14,376 nt of DNA from Podochytrium sp. JEL0797. Taxonomy: Eukaryota; Chytridiomycota; Chytridiomycetes; Chytridiales; Chytriomycetaceae. The notes beneath the pieces are model-generated. The model worked only from the letters and a program-made list of their open reading frames with translations. It did not search any database and was not told the DNA's origin. This document shows positions 1 to 6,017 of the stretch, in pieces. Location: the NCBI GenBank assembly GCA_027596195.1, contig JADGJG010000674.1, forward strand, positions 1 to 14,376, in the 5' to 3' direction. Every line of letters starts with the position of its first letter. Position 1 is the first letter of the stretch. A program made the position numbers and the translations under genes.

Positions 1-90
1 CCCCCCCCCCCCCCCGCAGCCCCCCCCCCCCCCCCCCCCCCCCCCCCCGCCCCCCCCGCCCCCGCCCCCCCCCCCCCCCCCCCCCCCCGC
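1..90. repeat. Near-homopolymeric C tract at window edge
   Basis: The first 90 bases are almost all C, with a few isolated G and one GCAG. The tract is not a fungal telomere repeat (no TTAGGG or CCCTAA units). It cuts into the 3' side of the hydrolase gene on the minus strand. It may be a real C-rich tract or a sequencing or assembly artefact at a contig end; a second, 18-base C run lies inside a formin intron at 9342-9359, so long C runs do occur in this genome. Confidence 0.8.
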
Positions 91-92
91 CC

Positions 93-581
93 GCGCGCCG
101 CCAACAGAACAGTAGCATGCACCTCTCCGCTCCCCAGCGCCGACGGAAGCATTTACCCATCGAATGGCCAGCAATCGCTTCAATCTTCCATCCCCCATTC
201 ACCCTTAACCATTCCACAACCACCGCTAGATCGTCTCGACATTGAAGGTAATCCACCATCCGGAGCACTCGGCCTGATGAATCGCCGCATCCACGCCAAT
301 CGATTCGGAGGGTCGGGATGGGAAGGCGTTCGGAGAGGGCGGTTAATAGGGGTGGATTGTTTTTGTGTGCTGTGTTGTGTTTGATCTTGGATGAGGTGGA
401 GGGGTTCGGGGAGAACCGGGTGATGTGGGAGTGGGTTACCGCTGATGCCGTGGCAGAGGATGATGATGGGTTGGTGTGAGGCTGTTGGAGTGAATCCCGG
501 TGGACAGGTGAGTGAGGCAGAAAGCCATTCGGGGGTGTCGGGGGTGGAGGGGAGTGGGATTCGGACTGCCGTGGTGTTCAT
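93..581 (-). CDS. Alpha/beta hydrolase (serine hydrolase, S33-like), 5' part only
   Basis: Likely a soluble serine hydrolase of the alpha/beta fold; substrate unknown. Exon 1 runs 581-440 from the ATG, a 70-nt GT-AG intron spans 439-370, and exon 2 is 369-157. The join restores one frame: the oxyanion motif ILCHGIS continues into a region with LRIDWRGCGDSSG, typical of S33-type fungal hydrolases, and then the nucleophile elbow GHSMG. A splice donor (G|GTAAAT) follows the elbow at 156. Beyond it, 122-93 can be read as VHATVLLAAR, a typical continuation after GHSMGG, but no acceptor joins it in frame without an implausibly short intron of about 32-34 nt. Either a base is wrong near the C tract or the true next exon is lost. 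Catalytic Asp and His would lie outside the window. The family call is firm; the 3' boundary is not. Confidence 0.75.
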
Positions 582-788
582 CGGATTTTTGGATGTTCTG
601 GTCTTTTGATTTTACGAAACGGCGAAACACTGAGCATAAAGCATAAAGATATAGATACCCTTTCGCAAGTCACTGTTCGATAGAAAACAACAAAAAACCC
701 CCTCCCACAAAGAAAGACACCTTCGCCCGAAAAAGAAAAATCATCCATGAATCAAACCCTCCCCACTCCTCCTCTCTCTCTTGATTGT
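582..788. promoter_or_regulatory. Hydrolase upstream region / DUF1769 3' flank
   Basis: This 207-bp spacer lies between the hydrolase start (minus) and the DUF1769 stop (minus), so it must hold the promoter of the first and the 3' end of the second. It contains a direct duplication GCATAAAGCATAAAG near 635-649, followed by ATATAGATA, an A/T-rich stretch about 60 nt from the hydrolase ATG. No recognised gene is present. Confidence 0.4.
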
Positions 789-2296
789 TCACTTGTCCTC
801 AATCGCAAGATTCCCATCCTCCATCAAATCAAACTCGACAATGAAAAACGGCACGTTCTTGGACAAGGATTTGCACACGAGACGGATTGGTTGGTTGTTG
901 AGGTATCGAATGAGGTTCACGTTGATGCCGAGGTTCAGGTCGAACGTGTTGAAGTCAATGAAGGGAGCGAAAATCTGTGAGGTTTTGGTTGTTAGTTTTT
1001 GAGTGCAAAGATGCAAAAAAAAAGTTCAAAAGAAACAAGGAAAACGCGAGGGGGGGGTAAGACAAGAAAACGCGAGGAGCGAAAAGGGATTTTACCTCCA
1101 AATTGTACACGTAATCTGGCGAAAAGGTGGAATCCTCGCGATGCTCCTTCTTTCCAAAATACTTTCTCCTCTCGGCAACCCCAGACTTTGGAAACTTTGG
1201 CTCATCCACATACTCGGGCAACAAGAGCTCATTCTCCTCCACCAACTCCTTCTCACCACCCCACTTCCACTCCCCCAACACCTCCTCCGGCTTGTTCGCG
1301 ACCCCTGACCCAGCCTTCGCGGCCTTGGCCGCCGACATGGACGACTCGACGACCCCTTCGTGTTTGTACAACGGGTGAGGGTGCGTTTGCTTGAGCTCTG
1401 TCGCGGCGCCCGCGAGGGGGGTCGTGGACGGGGGTTTCGCAACGTTTGCGGTGTTCATGGAACAGAGCATGGGGGAGTAGAGCCAGGGTCGGTCTGTGTA
1501 GAGGTCAGCGACGAGGGCTGGGTCGATCATGTTGGCGAATTTGATGGCGAGCCAGGCGCCCGTGGGCGGGTTCACTTTTTGTTCGAATTCGGCGCCAAAG
1601 ACGACATCGTCGGTGGTGTGTTGCTGTGAGGGATTTTTTTGGGGGTTGGTGGTGTGGGTGAGTGGGTTTGTGGGGGTGGGGAGTAATGAGAGATCGTAAG
1701 ATTGATTGGAGAAGGGGGGTGGGTTCAACTCCTTTTTTCGCAATTGCGAGTGGTTGTGTCTTTTTCGTTGGAGCGTAATTGTGGAGGGAGAGTGGGGTGG
1801 TTGGTTGGTGTGTGGAGTGGGGTTTCAAAAGCTTCCAGATGGATGAGGTGGCATGACGGGGTGGATAGATAGATCCCCCTAGACGCCTCGTGCTCCTTCC
1901 TAGACAATCCTCCTAGACAATCCTCCTAGACTAGAGCTATAGACTCACATGCTTGAAACGCCCCTGCAGCTGGATGGAAAACAGGCGTCTGCGAGAGCCA
2001 AAGTAGGGCGTGTCAGGCAGGGCAGCGGTGCCCTCTGGGGTCACTCCCCTAAAGTTCTTGACGCGCACGGCAATGCAGCCCACAAAGTACGGCGAGTCGA
2101 TGTAGTGCGGCACCGCGTCCTCGTTGACGTTGTAAACAGAGAGCGAGTCGATCGACGATCCGATCCGCACACGAAGGATGCGGCCGTGCGATCCCTGGCC
2201 AGAGGGTGACTCCGTGTCAACCACAGCGGGCGTCGCAGTGCCAGAGTGAGGGGGGCTTTTCTCCTTATCGCTAGAGGATCCAAAGAGCCACGACAT
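789..2296 (-). CDS. DUF1769 (UPF0590) family protein
   Basis: A fungal protein family of unknown biochemical role. The three exons are 2296-1949, 1623-1096 and 974-789, all joined in phase 0, giving 353 aa. The start is the ATG at 2296 (MSWLFG), behind an A-rich leader. Recognisable family blocks in order: RILRVRIGSSIDSL, the ending GRFKH of exon 1, then DDVVFGAEFEQKV, GAWLAIKFANMIDP, DLYTDRPWLYSPMLCSMN, and a C-terminal block with IFAPFIDFNTF and VPFFIVEFDLMEDGNL. GRFKH joins directly to QHTTDDVVFG, as expected for the family, which supports the unusually long 325-nt first intron (1948-1624). The second intron is 121 nt (1095-975). The middle part, roughly residues 170-240, is an Ala/Lys/Glu-rich insertion of low complexity. 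No signal peptide or membrane segment is seen, so the protein is probably cytosolic. Confidence 0.88.
1898..1936. repeat. 13-bp tandem repeat (TCCTAGACAATCC) in DUF1769 intron 1
   Basis: Two perfect copies of TCCTAGACAATCC (1898-1910, 1911-1923) are followed by a third that diverges after TCCTAGA (1924-1936). The array lies just inside the 5' end of the 325-nt intron on the gene's strand, about 12 nt from the donor site. Its CCTAG core recurs in first introns of other genes in this window. Confidence 0.85.
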
Positions 2297-2376
2297 GTTT
2301 TTTTTTTGCAAAAGTTCTTTTTTTTCTTCTTGCTATTCTTTTTTCTTAAATTCAAAAACTAAAAAATACAATAAAA

Positions 2377-3008
2377 TCAGTGATGCTTCATGGAATTCAT
2401 CTTGAGCATGGCCTGATGCGCCTCGTGCAAATGCTGTTCCAAAGTGCCCACACGATCCATGAGGTCCTTCTGGCGTGCAAGCAACGTGAGCTTTTCGTTC
2501 TCAAGCACTGCAACCTTGACTTCGAGGTCTTTCTTTTCCTGCTGCAAGATGCGCACTGACGAGTCGAGCGATTCAATCTACGAACGCGTTTTTATTTTTA
2601 GTAAACGAGATGCAAGAGAAGAAAACGAATACTAGTTTTTACCTTCTGCAGCTTCCTCATTCGCGACCGCCTCGCTGCCTCCGTATTGCGTTGACGCTTT
2701 CTCACACTCGCGTTGTCTTCATCGCCATCATCAAGCTCGGCACTCACGTTACGCTGACTCTTCTTGCTCGGTTTCTTGTATTCTCCGCCATCGTCATCGG
2801 ATCCACCGGAATCACCGTCATTGTTGTTGTTGCTGTTCGGGTTCGGGTTGGAAAACATCATGGGCGCGCCGCCAAACCCGAGGGGGGCATAGTTGGCCGT
2901 GGGTGGGGGTTGCGACGCATACAGCGCGAGCATCGCCTCGGTTGCTGCAGAATGTTCGGCGGGGTGTTGTTGTTGTTGGTGCTGCTGTTGTTGCTGGTTG
3001 CTCATCAT
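2377..3008 (-). CDS. Gcn4-like bZIP transcription factor
   Basis: A DNA-binding homo- or heterodimerising nuclear regulator. Exon 1 is 3008-2643, the intron is 65 nt (2642-2578), and exon 2 is 2577-2377, giving 188 aa. The start is the first of two consecutive ATGs (3008 or 3005). The N-terminus is Gln/His-rich (residues 5-15), followed by a Pro/Asn/Asp-rich acidic stretch (about 35-105) that could serve in activation. The basic region holds RNTEAARRSRMRKLQK: the N-x7-R pair is N108 and R116, and it closely resembles yeast Gcn4. The intron splits the domain right after LQK. The leucine zipper has leucines at 126, 133, 140, 147 and 154, five perfect heptads. Gcn4, Cpc1 and AP-1-type relatives bind TGA(C/G)TCA; such a site lies upstream of this gene at 3219-3231. 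Whether it governs amino-acid starvation as Gcn4 does is inference. Confidence 0.93.
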
Positions 3009-3105
3009 TCTCGAGGGTTGATAGTGGCGAGTTGTCGTTCGAGTGGATTAGAATCTACTTGATGGGGTTAGTTCCAAAACCGTCTCAAAGACGCCTTACA
3101 TTGCT

Positions 3106-3237
3106 TTAAAGGTGGTATTGAATGTCGGGGTGTAGGAGCGGGTGCGTAGTTCGGGGCGAAGGGGTGTGCCGAGGAAGTTGCCGCGATTTCGATTGTTTTT
3201 TTTGTGACGCATCGAAAAATGAGTCACTCATCGTCAT
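3106..3237 (-). other. Possible upstream ORF of bZIP gene (43 codons)
   Basis: An ATG at 3237 on the minus strand opens 43 codons (MTMSDSFFDA...IQYHL) ending in TAA at 3108-3106, about 100 nt before the bZIP ATG. The peptide resembles nothing I know. The transcription start is unknown, so the uORF may lie outside the mRNA. It matters because Gcn4-type genes in other fungi are controlled by uORFs. Confidence 0.35.
3219..3231. promoter_or_regulatory. Gcn4/AP-1-type palindrome ATGAGTCACTCAT
   Basis: A 13-bp odd-centred perfect palindrome contains TGAGTCA, the established binding site of Gcn4/AP-1 bZIP proteins. It lies 211 bp upstream of the bZIP ATG and is bracketed by TGACG (3205-3209) and CGTCA (3232-3236), two inverted half-sites. 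This suggests autoregulation or control by a related bZIP. It overlaps the start of the possible uORF, so its role as DNA site or coding sequence is open. Confidence 0.55.
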
Positions 3238-3505
3238 TGAATTTGGCGAAGAGAGGAGAGAAAAAGGGGAGATATTACATTTTAACAATTAAGAAGGGAT
3301 TATTATTTAAATCAGCTGGCCGTTTCCTATCGATTGCATACGGATTCATGATCTACAAGTTTTCTCTCTTTCGTCGCTCCTTTCTCCAAAAAAAAACCCT
3401 ACTCTATCAGTCATTCTTACTAATGATGAGAGAAAGTGATTCATATTTTAACAAGCCCCCCCTCGGAATTACTGTAAAAAGGGGAAAGAAAATGATATCG
3501 CACAA

Positions 3506-4293
3506 TCAAATCCCAATCTCCATCAACGACACATCCGTTTCCAACAACTCTCCAATCGATTCATGAAACCCTCGGTTCACGGGATTCACGGCCCGTGTGC
3601 TTCGAAGCAGTTCGTTTTCTATTCGCAGGCCTTCAATGATTTTGTGGAGGTTCGCATTTTCTGTCTGATCGAGCGTGTTTCATATATGTGCGATTTTCAG
3701 TTTGTGACGAGGAGGTAATAATGGGGGGGTGGGGCGGGGGGCAGAAAAGGAATCAAAAACCTTGAGTTGTGACATTTGAAAGCTCATTTCCGATTCAACT
3801 TGAACGCGTTTCTCCACCTCCTGTACGCGTGCTTCGCGTTCCAACACGCTTTTCGTTTGCTTTGTGTTTTTTTTTGTTAATTCTTTCTCTTGAAAGAAAA
3901 AGAGGGGACTCACGAAACTTTCCACCTCGCATTTCGAGTCTCTACGCAGTGTTTGGAGGGACGCAGCGAGGTCTTTGGCGATGGACGCGGTGGATTGGGC
4001 GTGTGCGAATTTCGAGAGGGACGCGTCGAGTTGGTCTTGGAGGGAGAAGAGTTGCAGTGTCAGTGTGTCTCTCTGTTTTTTGGAGTCAATATGTGTTGGC
4101 GGGTGGAGTGAGGAATATACGGAAAGTAGACCTCGTCTTGCAAAATCTGTAATCGAATCATGTGTACGCGTTGGAGTGTTTCGAGCTCTTGCACGTGTTC
4201 CGTGTTGATGATGGCTAGTTTTTGGGAGGAGGAGAGTTCGAGGGAGGAGAGGGCGTTCGTGAGGGTGAGGATTTGGGCGTTGAGGGATTCCAT
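3506..4293 (-). CDS. Coiled-coil protein, 192 aa, family not recognised
   Basis: The four exons are 4293-4132, 4072-3914, 3859-3761 and 3664-3506, with introns of 59, 54 and 96 nt. Every exon length is a multiple of three and all joins are phase 0. The start is the ATG at 4293 (MESLNAQI). Nearly the whole protein is predicted by eye to be alpha-helical coiled coil, with leucine-rich heptads in exons 1 and 2 (for example LQRVHMIRLQILQDE joined to RDTLTLQLFSLQDQL), a basic Glu/Arg stretch in exon 3, and IEGLRIENELLRS in exon 4 before a short non-coiled tail (GFHESIGELLETD). There is no membrane segment. Size and shape would suit a cytoskeletal or axonemal scaffold, and the organism appears flagellated, but I do not recognise a family. 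It is divergently paired with CCDC124. Confidence 0.8.
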
Positions 4294-4379
4294 GAGGTGT
4301 GAGTGTGGGGGAGGGAAGGTGATTTTTTCCAATTTTTTTTTTCTTCGCTCGATCCCGAAAAAAAAACCGAACCCGCAAG
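4294..4379. promoter_or_regulatory. 86-bp bidirectional promoter
   Basis: Only 86 bp separate the start codons of the coiled-coil gene (minus) and CCDC124 (plus). The spacer contains a CCAAT box on the plus strand (4329-4333) fused to a T run, and an A run near 4369, giving facing dA:dT tracts around a TCGCTCGATCCCGA core. These tracts are typical of nucleosome-depleted fungal promoters. Core elements for both genes must overlap here or lie within the other gene. Confidence 0.6.
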
Positions 4380-5646
4380 ATGCCGCCCAAGAGACAGGTT
4401 TGTCTTTTGCCCTCGCTGGAGGCCCTTTGAAGGGTGATTAAAGAGTGTTGATAACCAATTGATGCTTTTGTAGGTTGTTGCTGGTAAGCCCTATACGACC
4501 ATCGTTTGAGCCCTGCTGTTTCTCTTCCACTCCCCTCGACATTGTTTATCGGGCGCATTCTTTGATTCAACACGGGAGAAGGATCCCTCTGTGCAACGAA
4601 CCCACCTCCTACATCCGACCTTTGCATGAATGAACCACTCTCGGATGTGTCGAATCCCGAATCACCCAACGAAAGCCCGACACATTTGATTGGTTCCTGA
4701 CACCCTCCCGTTCTGACTCCATCTCCAAAACCCCCTCGGATGAATCCAGCCAACGAACGCAAAGCGGCGCAAGAAGACGCCAAGAACGCTGCCGCCGCGT
4801 CCAAAAAGGAAGCCGACGAAGAAGCCAAGTGGGGCAAAGGGGCCAAAAAGAACGAGAGTAAAGAGGATGAGCAGCGAAAGAAGGTGGTATTTGTAACATA
4901 GTAGAACTTGCGTTTTGTGTTGTTGCTGGTCTTTTAATCGAGCTTTTTTTTGTATGTGAAAAAGGCGGAAGCTGCTGCCAAGAAGGCGGAGAGGTGTGTT
5001 GTTTTCTTTTTCTTTGTTTTGTGTGTGTGTGTGTGGGTGAAGTTGAGGGTTCTCATTCCACCTCTCAGAGACGCCATGCTGGCCGCCGAAGAGGCCGAAT
5101 TCTCCAAAAAGAAGCCCTCTGCAAAGGTACCCCACAAAAGAAGCCATTCTCTCTCTCTTTCTCCTCCCTCCCGTACCCCACAAATCCCTCTCGCTCACCA
5201 CCGGACACAACCAGGCCGCCGCCAAACCCCAAACCATGCAATCCATGGTTGCCAAAATGGCCCAAGGCATGGCCGCCAGTGGATCCACCACGGACGCGTC
5301 CGGCGTCGAATCCTTTGGAGCTTCCGGCATCGACGCGGCCATCGCCCTTCTCGACCTCACGACCTCGAAACCCGTTGCGGCCGCGCAAGCGGTTGAAAAG
5401 CACCCGGAACGACGCATGAAGTCTGCGTGGGCTGCGTTTGAGGAACGCGAGTTGCCGCTGTTGAAGAAGGAGAACCCGAGTTTGCGGTTGAGTCAGTTGA
5501 AGCAGATGTTGCAGAAGATGTGGAAGAAGAGCCCTGAGAATCCCATGAATGCGGAGTTGGTGGGGACTTATGATATGACGGCGCAGGAGGTGAGGGATAA
5601 GGTGGAGGCGAAGAGGGGGGAGGATTTGGAGAGGATGAAGGTTTGA
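4380..5646 (+). CDS. CCDC124: CCDC124 / Lso2 homologue, ribosome-hibernation factor
   Basis: Family members (yeast Lso2, human CCDC124) bind non-translating 80S ribosomes in the intersubunit space and aid recovery from starvation. The six exons are 4380-4397, 4474-4483, 4750-4883, 4965-4993, 5069-5126 and 5215-5646, giving 226 aa; introns are 76, 266, 81, 75 and 88 nt. The N-terminus MPPKRQ-VVA-A-NERKAA is assembled across a 10-nt microexon and fits the family's basic start. It is followed by a long Lys/Ala/Glu helix with EAKWGKGAKKN, and then the conserved C-terminal block: DAAIALLDL, HPERRM (about 146-151), FEERELPLLKKENPSLRLSQ, and WKKSPENPMN (ending about 196). Exon 3 could end 3 nt later, adding one Val. 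Length is close to human CCDC124. It shares a divergent promoter with the coiled-coil gene. Confidence 0.93.
4474..4483 (+). other. CCDC124: 10-nt microexon (exon 2) of CCDC124
   Basis: The 10 bases GTTGTTGCTG are flanked by a strong acceptor (GATGCTTTTGTAG) and a strong donor (GTAAGC). Exon 1 (18 nt) ends in phase 0, while the acceptor at 4748-4749 needs one base of a codon already in hand. Adding exactly 10 nt fixes the frame and yields VVA plus a split Ala codon. Without it, neither exon 1 nor the ATG can be joined in frame by a good splice-site pair. RNA evidence is not available here. Confidence 0.7.
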
Positions 5647-5733
5647 TTTTTGTGTGTGTGTTGTAGTGTGGGTGGGTGAACTGGGTGGTGAAATTGGTGA
5701 GAGAGGGTGGGGTGTTGCATGATATGAGGGGGG

Positions 5734-5739
5734 AATAAA
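5734..5739 (+). terminator. CCDC124: AATAAA polyadenylation signal for CCDC124
   Basis: A canonical AATAAA lies 88 nt after the CCDC124 stop codon, within GGGAATAAATGG. Position and strand fit a 3'-end processing signal; the cleavage site is not known. Confidence 0.5.
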
Positions 5740-5810
5740 TGGAATTCCTGGTTATGAAGAGAATGAAGAGAGAGGTGGGATCGCCTCGCCAAGCCTAGGG
5801 GAATAGGAAT

Positions 5811-5839
5811 GATCTTAGAATCTAGTTAGCACTAAGATC
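5811..5839. repeat. Inverted repeat, 8-bp arms
   Basis: GATCTTAG (5811-5818) is repeated inverted as CTAAGATC (5832-5839) around a 13-nt spacer. It could form a small hairpin or be a dimeric protein site. It directly precedes a second, longer inverted repeat. Confidence 0.7.
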
Positions 5840-5843
5840 GCAA

Positions 5844-5901
5844 ATGAAGAAATCGCGTTCGCACATGGGAACAATGTTGTTTTTTTCGCCGATTTCTTCA
5901 T
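5844..5901. repeat. Inverted repeat, 12-bp arms
   Basis: ATGAAGAAATCG (5844-5855) and its exact complement CGATTTCTTCAT (5890-5901) flank a 34-nt spacer. It sits 117-174 bp before the formin ATG. A perfect 12-bp match over this distance is unlikely by chance. A transcribed hairpin, a paired transcription-factor site or a short transposon footprint are all possible; no transposase or target-site duplication is visible. Confidence 0.75.
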
Positions 5902-6017
5902 CTCGAAATTAGTGCGTGGACCCTGTTCATCACGCCACCTGTGCCCTTGGATCGCCCTTCATTGATCTCCGCACTTGGATCCTTCGTTGACCCTCCGAAT
6001 CTCTACCCTTTGAAGCA

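Larger units (their letters stand above)
3009..3505. promoter_or_regulatory. bZIP upstream region and coiled-coil gene 3' flank
   Basis: This 497-bp stretch has no convincing protein gene. On the minus strand it should carry the bZIP promoter and leader. It contains the AP-1/Gcn4 palindrome (3219-3231), a CRE-like TGACGCA (3205-3211), an upstream ORF (3237-3106), and two ATG-TAA start-stop pairs (3280-3275 and 3101-3096). A possible 45-nt leader intron (3099-3055, minus) has GTAAGG, an ACTAAC branch site and a TAG end. The part nearest 3505 is A/T-rich and probably holds the 3' end of the coiled-coil gene. Confidence 0.5.
5647..6017. promoter_or_regulatory. CCDC124 3' flank and formin promoter region
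   Basis: This 371-bp spacer has no supported gene. Its first third is G/T-rich and carries AATAAA; the middle holds two perfect inverted repeats (5811-5839 and 5844-5901); the last 100 bp is C/T-rich, ends in CTCTACCCTTTGAAGCA and leads into the formin ATG. No TATA box is obvious. Confidence 0.5.

Noticed and set aside
1..90. Telomere at the window start
   Set aside because: There are no TTAGGG-type or other ordered telomere units, only C runs with scattered G.
3204..3566. Plus-strand open frame of 120 codons in the bZIP/coiled-coil spacer
   Set aside because: It starts at a GTG, matches no family, lies in A/T-rich sequence and overlaps the last exon of the coiled-coil gene on the other strand.
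4740..4751. Internal ATG (MNPANERK) as the CCDC124 start
   Set aside because: It is possible, but the upstream MPPKRQ exon and microexon have good splice sites, restore the frame and match the family N-terminus.
3680..4846. 388-codon open frame on the minus strand read as one protein
   Set aside because: Only parts of it are real exons (2 and 3) of the coiled-coil gene; the rest reads through introns, the divergent promoter and antisense of CCDC124.
4662..5417. Overlapping minus-strand open frames opposite CCDC124
   Set aside because: They are shadows of the CCDC124 exons; CCDC124 family blocks are on the plus strand and the minus frames have no recognisable domain.
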